64,000 nucleotides of DNA from JAEUMY01 sp031394355 (lineage in GTDB: Bacteria > Pseudomonadota > Gammaproteobacteria > Burkholderiales > Usitatibacteraceae): NCBI GenBank assembly GCA_031394355.1, contig JANNSU010000081.1:25704-89703 (forward strand), read 5' to 3'. Shown here one piece after another: positions 16,426 to 25,234 of the stretch. A program made the translations under genes and the position numbers. How positions within the stretch are numbered: the first letter of the stretch is position 1; every line of letters begins with the position of its first letter. Below the pieces are notes generated by a model, which saw nothing but the letters and a program-made list of their open reading frames with translations, had not been told where the DNA came from and did not search any database.

Positions 16426-16440
16426 TGGGGAATTGGCAAC

Positions 16441-16452
16441 GCGAATATTCGC
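16441..16452. repeat. Intergenic copy of GCGAATATTCGC
   Basis: A perfect 12-mer 15 bp upstream of the tag start, on the tag side of the toxin-antitoxin/Mrr islet. The next copy to the right is at 18319, just past the islet. Confidence 0.95.
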
Positions 16453-16532
16453 AAGCGCGGAAGTATAGGCGGATTACTGACCTAAACATGTCAGGAATGC
16501 CGCGTGTTCGATCTGGCCAAGGCAGGGCTTGC

Positions 16533-16555
16533 GCTATATCGATAAGCGATATAGC
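16533..16555 (+). promoter_or_regulatory. Probable autoregulatory operator of the HigBA-type module
   Basis: GCTATATCG (16533-16541) and CGATATAGC (16547-16555) are exact inverted repeats around a 5-bp spacer, 9 bp before the likely toxin start codon. Position and form fit an operator for the XRE-type antitoxin. Confidence 0.65.
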
Positions 16556-16564
16556 ATAGCGTTC

Positions 16565-16846
16565 GTGGCCATTCTGTCCTTCAAATGCGATGACACCGAA
16601 GCGCTGCATCAGCGAATCCGGGTCGCTCGCTTCACCAACTTCGAGACAATAGCCCTGCGCAAGCTCGATCAGCTCAATGCGGCCACCGAACTGAGGGACA
16701 TGGCGGCACCTCCCGGCAACCGGCTTGAAGCATTGAAGGGTAGCCGCAAGGGTCAACATAGCGTCCGCATCAACGATCAGTGGCGCCTCTGTTTTGTCTG
16801 GACGCGGCAAGGCCCCAAAGATGTCGAGATTGTGGACTACCACTAG
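16565..16846 (+). CDS. higB: HigB/RelE-type mRNA interferase toxin
   Basis: The 93 residues (GTG start at 16565) show the HigB pattern SFKCDDTEALHQ...RFTNFETIALRKLDQLNAA...PPGNRLEALKGSRKGQHSVRINDQWRLCFVW. Family members are ribosome-dependent mRNA endonucleases neutralised by HigA. A longer TTG start at 16529 is possible but would place the operator inside the gene. The antitoxin follows 9 bp downstream, the toxin-first order typical of hig modules. Confidence 0.88.
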   Translation: MAILSFKCDDTEALHQRIRVARFTNFETIALRKLDQLNAATELRDMAAPPGNRLEALKGSRKGQHSVRINDQWRLCFVWTRQGPKDVEIVDYH

Positions 16847-16855
16847 GAGAAGCAA

Positions 16856-17173
16856 TTGACCAAGAAATTGAAACCCATCCATCCGGGAGAGCAACTGCGC
16901 GAAGAATTCATGATTCCGCTTGGCCTCTCCAGCAACGCATTGGCGCGGGCGCTCAATGTCACGCCTGCGCGTATCAATGAAATTGTCAGAGAGCGCCGCG
17001 GCGTCAGTGCGGACACAGCCCTGCGGCTGGCGCGTTACTTCAACACCAGCCACCACTTCTGGCTGAATCTGCAGACCAACTATGACGTGCAGTGCGCAGA
17101 AGACACTGCGGGGAAGGCCATTGCGCACATCAAGCCGTTTGCGGCTGTCTCTCGTGAAGCGGCAACGGCCTGA
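16856..17173 (+). CDS. higA: HigA-type antitoxin (XRE helix-turn-helix)
   Basis: The 105 residues match HigA: IHPGEQLREEFMIPLGLSSNALARAL, then the recognition helix in NVTPARINEIVRERRGVS and TALRLARYFNTSHHFWLNLQ. TTG at 16856 is supported by AGGAGA at 16845-16850, which overlaps the end of the toxin gene. It binds HigB and probably the inverted repeat at 16533-16555. Confidence 0.9.
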   Translation: MTKKLKPIHPGEQLREEFMIPLGLSSNALARALNVTPARINEIVRERRGVSADTALRLARYFNTSHHFWLNLQTNYDVQCAEDTAGKAIAHIKPFAAVSREAATA

Positions 17174-17205
17174 GCAGCGGGCTTCGCGGTAACTTGGGGA
17201 AACAC

Positions 17206-18129
17206 GTGGCTATTCCTGCTTTTCAATCATGCATGTTGCCTCTGCTTCGCTTTGCAGCGGATGGGCAGGAGCATCAACTCAAGGTCGCAGTAGAGCATCT
17301 TGCGCGCGAGTTCAAGCTCACCGAACAAGAACTGAATGAATTCCTGCCCAGCGGACAACAACCGGTATTCATTAATCGGCTTGGGTGGGCTCGTTCCTAT
17401 ATGAAGAAAGCTGGTTTTCTGGTGTATCCACGGCGAGGCTACTTCCAGATCACCGAGCTCGGGCAGACTGTCCTTAAGGAGAATCCGCCAGAGATAAACA
17501 TCAAGTACATGGAAAAATTTCCGGAGTTCCAAGAGTTCTGGGGTAAGTACAGATCAAAAAAGGATTCTGGAGAGGAGGCACCGGCCATTGTTGAGCCAGA
17601 CATGGCTCCAGGTCAGACTCCGCATGAAGCACTTGAAAGTGCGTATGAGCGTCTCCGTTCAGAAATCGCGGCTGAGCTTCTACAGACATTGAGGGCATCA
17701 GACCCGTCACTGTTTGAGAATATCGTGGTTGAGCTGCTTGTGAAGATGGGCTACGGAGGAAGCAGAAAAGACGCTGGCAAAGCTATTGGCCGAAGCGGCG
17801 ATGAAGGCATTGACGGCGTAATCAAGGAAGATCACTTAGGTTTGGACAGCATCTACATACAGGCGAAGAGGTGGGAAGCAACCGTCGGTCGGCCAGAAAT
17901 CCAGAAGTTTGCCGGTGCATTGCAAGGCCAGCGTGCCCGCAAAGGAATTTTCATTACGACGTCAGAATTTTCCCGGGAAGCGCAAGACTATGTGTCCCGT
18001 ATAGATTCGAAAATAGTCCTGATTGACGGTAAGTCTCTAGCGCGATTGATGATTGACTTCAATGTTGGCGTTACCTCCGTAGCAACATACGAGGTCAAGA
18101 AAATCGATTCGGACTACTTCGAGGCTTAG
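17206..18129 (+). CDS. mrr: Mrr-type restriction endonuclease
   Basis: The 307 residues comprise an N-terminal Mrr winged-helix domain (MAIPAFQSCMLPLLRFAADG; about 1-95), a charged linker and a C-terminal PD-(D/E)xK Mrr catalytic domain. The latter shows FENIVVELLVKMGYGG, GDEGIDGVI (Asp) and IYIQAKRW (QxK), with downstream VGRPEIQKFAGALQG...KGIFITTSEFS. E. coli Mrr is a type IV enzyme that cuts methylated DNA; no methyltransferase is adjacent here. GTG at 17206 aligns with the E. coli start and has GGGGAA upstream; TTG at 17194 is an alternative. Base composition is visibly more AT-rich than its neighbours, which suggests transfer together with higBA. Confidence 0.9.
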   Translation: MAIPAFQSCMLPLLRFAADGQEHQLKVAVEHLAREFKLTEQELNEFLPSGQQPVFINRLGWARSYMKKAGFLVYPRRGYFQITELGQTVLKENPPEINIKYMEKFPEFQEFWGKYRSKKDSGEEAPAIVEPDMAPGQTPHEALESAYERLRSEIAAELLQTLRASDPSLFENIVVELLVKMGYGGSRKDAGKAIGRSGDEGIDGVIKEDHLGLDSIYIQAKRWEATVGRPEIQKFAGALQGQRARKGIFITTSEFSREAQDYVSRIDSKIVLIDGKSLARLMIDFNVGVTSVATYEVKKIDSDYFEA

Positions 18130-18144
18130 GCTGAAGGCGAGCCT

Positions 18145-19230
18145 TCAAAACCTGATCCTCTCCACATACCCCGTCATTTCCAGATACCCCGCGCCGACGC
18201 GCTTGCCATCCCGCAACACTGTCACGGCACCTTCCCAGTAGATCGCGCCGGTCGACGCGCGGGAATCCAGCTCCTGATCGGGCATCATCGGTTGCAACCT
18301 GAAGGTCGCATCTCCTACGCGAATATTCGCATCGACCGGATAGGTGGCACCGGAGGCGGGTGAGCGCCAGGTCTGGTTGGGCGTGAATGCAATCTCGTTC
18401 GCGGCGAACTTGCGCACGTTGCCTTTTGCATCACGCAATGTTGCGGCGGACCAAAGCGCGTTGCCCGCTTTGTCGCGGATGCGGAACACCATGAGCGCGC
18501 CGCCGTCATCGAGATTGGCACCGACCCAGTCCCAACCGACCGCGCCGGGCATGAGGATTTCGCTGGACCACTCGTGATCCATCCACGCAGTGCCGGTGAC
18601 GGCTTCTTCCTTGCCGTTTACGGTTACGCGACCGGTCACGGCGAGGTGTGGCATCGAGTAGTAGTAACTCGCAAATTTCTCCTCCGGCCCCTTGAGGCTG
18701 AACCCACGATCGCCCTGCAGCAGGATGGATTGGGTCGGGGTGAAGCGCAGGTTAAGGGCAAATCCATTGGCGGGAATGTCGGCGACATAGCTGTCGCCAT
18801 CCTTGCTCAATCGCCAATCGTCGATGCGAATATTCGCATTGTCCGTCGCCGCTTCCGCCAGACCAGGCACGCCGCGCGCGACCTTCTGATCGTGACGCAG
18901 CTTGCCGTGGCGCGCATCGGCAATGGCTGCATGGGCGAAGTAGAGTTGTGTGGGTGCGAAGCGGCTGGCGTTGTCGTCGCCGATGCCGGTTCGGGAGCGG
19001 AAGAAGGTGACCTGAATGCCCACCGAAACGCCCGAAGCGGTTTTCACCTGGCCGGTGATATACCACCACTCGGTGCGGAAGTCGGGATGGGAGCCATGGT
19101 CGCGGGGGAAGTTGAGCGCGACCCCGGGGCGCACTGGCGCGAAGCCGGATGCAGCGATTGCGGGCACTGCAATCGCAAGCAGGCATGCGGCGTAGAGCAG
19201 GGCAAACCAGCGTATGGTCCAGCGCATCAT
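18145..19230 (-). CDS. Secreted AttH/CrtC-like lipocalin-fold protein
   Basis: The 361 residues have a signal peptide (hydrophobic 9-27, ending AIAAS). Conserved family blocks are FRTEWWYITG (about 52-60), the FFRSRTG strand and WMDHEWSSEILMPGAVGWDWVGANLDDGG; the family includes hydroxyneurosporene synthase/AttH. In other genomes the protein accompanies the AttEFGH ABC system, as it does here: its start overlaps the permease stop (ATG ATGA at 19225-19230). It probably acts in the periplasm with that transporter; the ligand is unknown. Two palindromes (18319, 18826) each encode ANIR. Confidence 0.85.
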   Translation of the reverse strand: MMRWTIRWFALLYAACLLAIAVPAIAASGFAPVRPGVALNFPRDHGSHPDFRTEWWYITGQVKTASGVSVGIQVTFFRSRTGIGDDNASRFAPTQLYFAHAAIADARHGKLRHDQKVARGVPGLAEAATDNANIRIDDWRLSKDGDSYVADIPANGFALNLRFTPTQSILLQGDRGFSLKGPEEKFASYYYSMPHLAVTGRVTVNGKEEAVTGTAWMDHEWSSEILMPGAVGWDWVGANLDDGGALMVFRIRDKAGNALWSAATLRDAKGNVRKFAANEIAFTPNQTWRSPASGATYPVDANIRVGDATFRLQPMMPDQELDSRASTGAIYWEGAVTVLRDGKRVGAGYLEMTGYVERIRF

Positions 19231-21764
19231 GCATCCGCCCGCACGGCCAGCACCGCGCTCTTTTGCATCGCGGCATGTCCCGCCAATCTGGCCGCCAGTG
19301 CAGCAAGGAGGATGAGTCCACCGGTCAGCACGGCCAATGCAAGCCACGGTGTATGCAACGCCATGCCCCAATGGAACGACTGGCGGTTGACGACATGAAT
19401 CAGGATGAGGCTGATCGCGAAGCCGAGCACCAGGCCGACACCCGCGCCCAATGTGCCCAGTGTTGCGCCTTCCATGGCCAGCAGCCGCGCGATCTCGCGG
19501 CGGCGAAAGCCCAAGTGCCGCAGCACGCCAAACTCCTTCCTGCGCGCATGAGCCAGCGCCGCGAAGTGTGCAGCAATGCCGGCGAAGCCGACGAGCAGTG
19601 CGGCGGCCTCCAGCGCATACGTGATGGCGAAGGTGCGATCGAAAATGTTAAGCGAGAGCTTGCGGATCTCGGTCGCCTGCGCGATCTCAACCCGCTCGCC
19701 ACCGGCCAGCTTGCGAATATTCGCAATGATCGTGGCCGGTTTCGTGCCGGGTGCAAGATGCAGTGCGAGATCGTTCACGTGCTGATCACCGGTCGCCTGG
19801 ATGTAGTCACGCCGATCGATGATCACCGCACCCCAGGTGCGCGAGTAATCCCGCCAGATGCCGGCCACCCAGACGTTTCGTTGCTGATCGCCGATGGGCA
19901 AGCGCAGCGTTGCGCCCGGCGTAGCGCGGTGGCGGGCAACGAACGCTTCCGATACCCAAACTTGCGGCAGGTTGGTTGGTGCGTTGCCTTCTGCGCGCGC
20001 AAGGATGGAGAGGCCGTCGAGGACACGGGCATTCACGTCGCGGGCAATGAGCGTCACGGCAGGTTCGTCGGGAGCAAGCAGGATGCTGCGAATCCGCAGA
20101 CGTTCCACGCTGGCCACGCCCGGCATCGCGGCTATCTGGTCGGCGAAGCCGTCCGGCAGCCTGCCAGTCATCGCACCGGGCGCGCGAACGTAGACATCCG
20201 CGGCCAGCACGCCGCCGAGCCACTGATCTACTGAGACGCGAAACGAATGCACCATCACCGCCATCGCGGCGACCAGACTGAAACTGACGATGACCGTCGC
20301 GAGGCCGGACACGGCGAAGCCAGGCATGGCGGCGACCTGTTGCCATGACAGTTGTGGCAGCAGCCGGGTGGGCGAGGGCAGCCGCGTTGCCGCGAATTCG
20401 AGCAGCCACGGCAAGAGCGCCAGCGTGCCGAAGAGCAGCAGGGCGATGGCAAGGTACCCGCCCATCGGAATGCCGCGCAAGGGTGGGAGCAGAAGCATGG
20501 GGATCGCCAACGCGATCAACGTCAGGCTCCAGCCCGGCGCGGGTGCGGCACCCATCAACACCGCATCGTCGCCGGATTTCAACGCGCGAGCGGGCGGACG
20601 TGCTGCGGCCTCGCGCGCGGGCAGCCACACGCCGAAGAGTCCGGCCGCAACCCCGATGATCGCGATGACGATGAGCGCCACGGGGTCGAGATGCAGTGGA
20701 GGCGTCACGCCGGCGAAGAATCCCGCGCCCAGATCGGATGCGAATATTCGCAATATCCCCTGAGCGAGCAGCAGGCCCAGCCCAATACCCAGCACGCTTC
20801 CCAGCCCACCGCTCAGCACACCTTCGAGCAACAGGCGACGAATGAGCTCGCGCCGCGTCACGCCCAGCACGCGCAGCAGCGCCAGCTCGGTACGACGTTT
20901 CACCACCGATAGCGCCGACATGGAAAACACCAGAAATCCTCCGGTGAACAATGCTACCAGCGCCAGCACGGTCAGGTTGGCCCGATAGCCGCGCGATAGA
21001 GCATCGGTGCGTTGCGTCGCCTGTTCGGGGCGGGTCACGTGCACGCCTGGCGGGAGCTGCGCAGTCAGTGCGGTCGAGATGGCAGGCAGATCCTGTCCGG
21101 CAACGATACGAAGATCAATGCGCGACAGCCGCCCAAGCTGGCCGAAATGCTGCTGCACGGCGGCAATATCCATCACGGCCAGCGGAATGTTGCCCGCATC
21201 GTCCGGCAAGGTGCCGGCAATACGGAAGCTGCGTTCTCCCGAGGCAATCGTCAGCGTCACACTGTCGCCAGGTCGTTTGCCCACCGCCTTCAACGCGGGC
21301 TCATTCATGAAGAGCAAATCGGGCTGCAGCGCAGCGAGGCGATCCTCGCCCTCCGCCAGCCGCGGGATCAGTGAGGGTTGCACCCATGCGACGCGAAAGA
21401 GATCGACGCCGAAGATGCGCAGCGCCCTGACTGGTTCACGTGTTGACCCGCCTGTTGGCTCGCGTGTTGAATTGGTGCCCGCCACGATGGTGTCAGCCTC
21501 GATCATTGGGCTCGCCACCGCGACACCCGGGGTCAGCGCCACGCGGGCATACACGCCGTCATCTAATCCGCTGCGGCCCGCCTCGACGCGCAGATCGGCT
21601 GTGCCCGACAGCACTCGTGCTGCCTGATCCAGCTCCGCCAGCGCGCTGTGATTCAACGTGTGGATGGCCGTCACCAGCGCAATGCCGAGCGCAATGGCCG
21701 CCACCGACAACGACCATCGGCCCGGCTCGGCTCGCAGCGAGCTGAAGATCAGCTCAGCCCACAT
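19227..21764 (-). CDS. FtsX-like ABC transporter permease (AttFG-like)
   Basis: The 845-residue protein starts MWAELIFSSLRAEPGRWSLSVAAIALGIALV. It has an N-terminal membrane segment, a large periplasmic MacB-PCD-like domain and FtsX cores, one near residues 260-400 (SMSALSVVKRRTELALLRVLGVTRRELIRRLLLEG) and one at the C-terminus (AHARRKEFGVLRHLGFRRREIARLL), with more helices between. This is the duplicated 2 x 4 helix plan of the YbbP/LolCE superfamily, which moves lipids, peptides or other envelope substrates rather than importing nutrients. The start overlaps the ATPase gene by 11 bp and the stop overlaps the AttH-like gene. Two palindromes lie inside (19713, 20740). Confidence 0.9.
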   Translation of the reverse strand: MWAELIFSSLRAEPGRWSLSVAAIALGIALVTAIHTLNHSALAELDQAARVLSGTADLRVEAGRSGLDDGVYARVALTPGVAVASPMIEADTIVAGTNSTREPTGGSTREPVRALRIFGVDLFRVAWVQPSLIPRLAEGEDRLAALQPDLLFMNEPALKAVGKRPGDSVTLTIASGERSFRIAGTLPDDAGNIPLAVMDIAAVQQHFGQLGRLSRIDLRIVAGQDLPAISTALTAQLPPGVHVTRPEQATQRTDALSRGYRANLTVLALVALFTGGFLVFSMSALSVVKRRTELALLRVLGVTRRELIRRLLLEGVLSGGLGSVLGIGLGLLLAQGILRIFASDLGAGFFAGVTPPLHLDPVALIVIAIIGVAAGLFGVWLPAREAAARPPARALKSGDDAVLMGAAPAPGWSLTLIALAIPMLLLPPLRGIPMGGYLAIALLLFGTLALLPWLLEFAATRLPSPTRLLPQLSWQQVAAMPGFAVSGLATVIVSFSLVAAMAVMVHSFRVSVDQWLGGVLAADVYVRAPGAMTGRLPDGFADQIAAMPGVASVERLRIRSILLAPDEPAVTLIARDVNARVLDGLSILARAEGNAPTNLPQVWVSEAFVARHRATPGATLRLPIGDQQRNVWVAGIWRDYSRTWGAVIIDRRDYIQATGDQHVNDLALHLAPGTKPATIIANIRKLAGGERVEIAQATEIRKLSLNIFDRTFAITYALEAAALLVGFAGIAAHFAALAHARRKEFGVLRHLGFRRREIARLLAMEGATLGTLGAGVGLVLGFAISLILIHVVNRQSFHWGMALHTPWLALAVLTGGLILLAALAARLAGHAAMQKSAVLAVRADA

Positions 21765-22515
21765 TGGCGGCGGTCGATGCGTTCACCAATCCATCCCGGG
21801 TCAGGCGCAGTGCGCGGTCGGTGGTGGCTGCTGCACTACTGGAATGCGTGACGAGAATGCCCATCGCGCCATTGCGGCGAATCTCTCCCGCCAGCAGGTT
21901 GAGCACGGTATCGGCCGTGTCCGGATCCAGATTGCCGGTGGGCTCATCCGCCAGCAAGAGTCGTGGGCGGTGTACGAGCGCCCGCGCGATGGCCACGCGC
22001 TGTGTCTCGCCGCCGGAGAGTTCACGCGGGTAGGAGGCATGGCGGCCAGCCAGACCGACGGCGTCCAGCATTTCGCCCGTTCTCTCGCGAATATTGTTGT
22101 CTTCTCGCTTGGAGCGAGAAAACAATCCCTTCGGGACCGCCTCCGGCGTCCAACCGGAGTCCCCCGGACTCCGGCTAGTCGCATCCGTCCACCCGTTCAA
22201 CCGCAGCGGCAGCGCCACGTTCTGTGCAACCGTGAGATGCGGCAGCACATGAAAGCTCTGGAACACAAAGCCCAGCGAACGTCGCCGCCAGAGCGTGGCG
22301 GCATCATCATCCGTCGCATCCAGCGCAGCGCCGTCGAGTGTGATGGTGCCTGCATCCGGCGGCTCCAGTCCCGCGACGATATTGAGAAACGTGGACTTGC
22401 CACTGCCCGATTCGCCCATCACGGCGACATACTCGCCCGGCGTCAGCACCAGGTTGAGATGCTGGAAGAGCAGGGTGGGGCCGAAGGATTTGGCGAGAGC
22501 GTCGAGGCGGAGCAT
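21754..22515 (-). CDS. ABC transporter ATP-binding protein (LolD/YbbA type) with an internal insertion
   Basis: The 253 residues show Walker A GESGSGKS (34-41), the Q-loop near 86, signature LSGGE (166-170), Walker B LLLADE (187-191) and the H-loop in VTHSS. It energises the FtsX-like permease with which it overlaps. LolD-type proteins have about 15 residues between the LPL and EML positions; here there are about 43. The extra residues (about 111-144) are encoded by a hairpin-rich insertion at roughly 22083-22180 that keeps the frame. All catalytic motifs survive on both sides, so the protein may remain functional. Confidence 0.93.
   Translation of the reverse strand: MLRLDALAKSFGPTLLFQHLNLVLTPGEYVAVMGESGSGKSTFLNIVAGLEPPDAGTITLDGAALDATDDDAATLWRRRSLGFVFQSFHVLPHLTVAQNVALPLRLNGWTDATSRSPGDSGWTPEAVPKGLFSRSKREDNNIRERTGEMLDAVGLAGRHASYPRELSGGETQRVAIARALVHRPRLLLADEPTGNLDPDTADTVLNLLAGEIRRNGAMGILVTHSSSAAATTDRALRLTRDGLVNASTAANVG
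22092..22174. repeat. REP-like hairpin element inserted in frame in the ABC ATPase gene
   Basis: Hairpin 1: TTCTCGCT (22102-22109) pairs with AGCGAGAA (22113-22120), and outer ATTGTT and AACAAT also pair. Hairpin 2: CCGGAGTC (22154-22161) pairs with GACTCCGG (22167-22174) around CCCCG. A CGCC/GGCG mini-stem lies between them. The segment coincides with the stretch that is extra relative to LolD-family proteins. A half-copy of the palindrome (GCGAATATT) abuts its left edge at 22087. Confidence 0.7.
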
Positions 22516-22518
22516 GAA

Positions 22519-23478
22519 CTATTCGCACCACTTCTGGCGTCCGCCTGGATACATGCCGCGCTGGAAATCTACATCACGCACGCCCTTGCTGTGCATTTTG
22601 GCTGTGATCTCGCCAGTCACTCTCTTAACGTACACGGCTTCCTTGGGCTCCAGTGGTGCACTCTCCTTCAGCTTGCGTATGCGATCGTCCAGTGACTCGG
22701 AATACTCCTTAGCAGAGACGGACTGCAGCGCCTGCCAATGTGCCAAGGCCAATGCGCGATCTTTCGGCAACAGCGGTTCGCCAAACCAGTCGCCACGCTC
22801 ATACGCAAACGCCGACATGAACACCGCTGCCGGGTCACCGGCTTCCACGGCACGCGCGAGGAAGCTGGCAGCTCTGGCTCGATACAGTATCCAGGCCTCC
22901 GCAGATTCGCTGCGCGAAGGGATCATGTGCTCTCGGAGTACCGATCCGTCCGCGAAGTGAAGCATGGAAGGGATATGTCCAGCTTCCGCTGCAGACAGCA
23001 CAAATTTCCACGCGACTTTGGTTTCAGCAGGCATGACGCCATCACAGACTCTTTCAGTCATTGCAAGTTGTGCTTCCAACCGCTCAATTTCATTGACTGC
23101 GCGTTCGCGCATGAAGGGGAGCAGCTGATCATCCTGTGCATCTTGCTGTTTTCTCTTGATGGATGACTTAATGAAGGGGATTCTGGGACAACGTTCCAAT
23201 TCGGCGGCCCATCGGCATGCAGCAGGGGCATCACCACTCATTGCACGGCTGACAAGCTGATCCCGAATTTCCTTGAGCGGGGTATCTTGCGGCGGCAGGG
23301 CGGGCGTGGAGCCGGGAGTCCAAGTCGGGGTTGATGATGAGGCGGCGACTTGTGGTGCTTTGACAGCAACATCCGACTTGGTCGCTTTGCCCGCAAACGG
23401 TTGTTCGGGCCAGAGCACCCATGCCGCGAATGCAAGTACAAGTAGTACAACGATCAGCGCAAGGCGAGGCAGGGTCAT
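22519..23478 (-). CDS. Membrane-anchored protein of unknown function
   Basis: ATG at 23478 gives 319 residues. A single N-terminal hydrophobic anchor (ALIVVLLVLAFAAWVLW) is followed by a Pro/Ser/Thr linker and a mostly helical periplasmic domain. Its AEAGHIPSMLHFADGSVL and AVEAGDPAAVFMSAFAYERGD segments are reminiscent of Sel1/TPR-like helices. The family was not recognised. It ends 3 bp before the ABC ATPase start, so it appears to be the first gene of the four-gene operon that runs through the permease and AttH-like gene. Cys residues in CRWAAELERC could form a disulfide. Confidence 0.75.
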   Translation of the reverse strand: MTLPRLALIVVLLVLAFAAWVLWPEQPFAGKATKSDVAVKAPQVAASSSTPTWTPGSTPALPPQDTPLKEIRDQLVSRAMSGDAPAACRWAAELERCPRIPFIKSSIKRKQQDAQDDQLLPFMRERAVNEIERLEAQLAMTERVCDGVMPAETKVAWKFVLSAAEAGHIPSMLHFADGSVLREHMIPSRSESAEAWILYRARAASFLARAVEAGDPAAVFMSAFAYERGDWFGEPLLPKDRALALAHWQALQSVSAKEYSESLDDRIRKLKESAPLEPKEAVYVKRVTGEITAKMHSKGVRDVDFQRGMYPGGRQKWCE

Positions 23479-23511
23479 CAGTAGGATCAGGCGGGGTGGA
23501 GGGGATTTCTT

Positions 23512-23523
23512 GCGAATATTCGC
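23512..23523. repeat. Intergenic copy of GCGAATATTCGC
   Basis: A perfect 12-mer in the 139-bp divergent gap between the anchored protein gene (start 23478) and the antiporter gene (start 23618). Confidence 0.95.
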
Positions 23524-23617
23524 AGAGCTTGCTGAGGTCCGCAATTTCGCTTGGACGATTGAAACAGCGATAATGCCGCGCGGTCCCTACGCAATTCCTT
23601 AACCAGATAAAAATTAC

Positions 23618-25162
23618 ATGTCCGTCTTGCACATTCTCCTCTTTCTACTGCTCTGCGCCGTTGCACTCGGCTGGGTGGCCCGAAAACTCTCCATTCCGTA
23701 TCCGATTGCCTTGGTGCTGGGCGGCGGTGCGCTGGGATTCACGCCGGGCCTGCCACAACTGAATTTCGATCCGCAGTTCCTGCTGGTGCTGGTGCTGCCG
23801 CCGGTGCTATACCAGGCGGCGCTGCTCACCTCGTGGCGCGACTTCAAGGCCAACAGCGGATCAATCGGCTTTCTGGCCATCGGTCTCGTGATCGTGACCA
23901 CTCTGGCTGTGGGGGCGACCGCGAAATGGCTCATGCCCGACATGCCCTGGGCTGCTGCGTTTGCATTGGGCGCCATTGTCTCGCCGCCGGATGCAGTGGC
24001 TGCGACCTCCATTCTGTCGCGCCTCAACATTCCCCGCCGCGTGGTCGTGGTGCTGGAAGGTGAAAGCCTGGTCAACGATGCATCGGGGCTGGTGCTGTAC
24101 AAGTTCGCTGTCGCTGCTGCGCTGACGGGTGTCTTTTCGTTGGGTGAAGCCAGCTGGAAGTTTGTCCTGGTGGCGGTGGGCGGCTGCGTCATCGGCTGGC
24201 TGATGGCGCATCTCTTTGTTCGCCTGCACAAGGTGCTGGGCGATCCGTTCATCGAGGTGGTGTTGTCGCTCTCGGTGCCTTACACCGCCTTCATTTTCGC
24301 CGAATCGCTACATGTGTCGGGTGTGCTGGCTGTCGTGACGGCAGGCCTCGTGCGCGGACGCTACTCACCGGAAATCGTCTCCGCGCAGATGCGCATCCTC
24401 GCCCGCTCCGTGTGGAACATCCAGGTGTTCCTGCTGAATTCGCTGGTGTTCATTCTCATTGGTCTGCAGCTCTCGGAGATCGTTGAGCGGCCGCATGTGT
24501 CGGCCTGGACGCTGGTCGGTTACGGCTTCGTTATCACGCTGGTGGCCATCGCCGTGCGTTTTCTGTGGGTGTACCCGACTGCCTATCTGCCCGGCTGGCT
24601 GTCACCGTCGGAACACAAGCGCAATCAGGCACCGGAAGCCGGCCAGACCTTCATCATCAGCTGGTGCGGCATGCGCGGCATCGTGTCGCTCGCTGCGGCG
24701 CTGGCGTTGCCATTGGCGACGACGACCCAGCAGTCCTTTCCTTATCGCGACGAGATCATCGTGATCACGTTCATCGTAATCGCCATCACACTGGTGGTGC
24801 AGGGGTTGTCGCTGCCGCGCCTCATCCACCGGCTCAACCTCACGCTGGATGACAGCTCACAGCAGGAAGAGGCGGGTGCCCGGGCCGCCATGCTGGCGGC
24901 GGCGATGAAGGTGCTGGAAACGGATGAACGACGCAGCGCGGTGGCGCCCAGCTATATGGCGCGCTTGCAGGCGGAGATGGCCGATACCGGGCCGGCTGGA
25001 GATGAGAACGTCGTCAGGTCAGAGGCGGGCAGGGCGTTGAAGGGTGCGGCGCTGGCGGCGCAACGCGCGGCGCTCATTGCGGAGTGGCGGGCGAACCACA
25101 TCAGCGATGAGGTGTTGCATCACCTTGAGGAGGAGTTGGATTACCGGGAGGCGCGGTTGTAA
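23618..25162 (+). CDS. CPA1-family Na+/H+ antiporter
   Basis: The 514-residue protein has about twelve membrane segments and a cytoplasmic tail of roughly 110 residues. Conserved CPA1/NhaP motifs are LPPVLYQAALLTSW, GAIVSPPDAVAATSIL and the core EGESLVNDASGLVLYKFA, whose acidic pair binds the ion; WCGMRGIVSLAAALALP follows. It exchanges Na+ or K+ for protons across the inner membrane. The ionic specificity cannot be read from sequence. Confidence 0.93.
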   Translation: MSVLHILLFLLLCAVALGWVARKLSIPYPIALVLGGGALGFTPGLPQLNFDPQFLLVLVLPPVLYQAALLTSWRDFKANSGSIGFLAIGLVIVTTLAVGATAKWLMPDMPWAAAFALGAIVSPPDAVAATSILSRLNIPRRVVVVLEGESLVNDASGLVLYKFAVAAALTGVFSLGEASWKFVLVAVGGCVIGWLMAHLFVRLHKVLGDPFIEVVLSLSVPYTAFIFAESLHVSGVLAVVTAGLVRGRYSPEIVSAQMRILARSVWNIQVFLLNSLVFILIGLQLSEIVERPHVSAWTLVGYGFVITLVAIAVRFLWVYPTAYLPGWLSPSEHKRNQAPEAGQTFIISWCGMRGIVSLAAALALPLATTTQQSFPYRDEIIVITFIVIAITLVVQGLSLPRLIHRLNLTLDDSSQQEEAGARAAMLAAAMKVLETDERRSAVAPSYMARLQAEMADTGPAGDENVVRSEAGRALKGAALAAQRAALIAEWRANHISDEVLHHLEEELDYREARL

Positions 25163-25234
25163 TTTGTATCGCGACTATCCGAGGAAGCAACAATATTCGC
25201 CTGGCACGAAGCAGGTCGCCTTGATCTTCTGAAT

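Noticed and set aside
16418..17128. Long minus-strand open frame opposite higBA
   Set aside because: The plus strand carries a clear HigB/HigA pair with operator and ribosome-binding site; the opposite frame has no recognisable protein features.
25192..25200. AATATTCGC half-site before the P-type ATPase, and similar halves at 22087, 39401, 43499 and 62777
   Set aside because: Only one half of the 12-bp palindrome is intact; they were not counted as copies.
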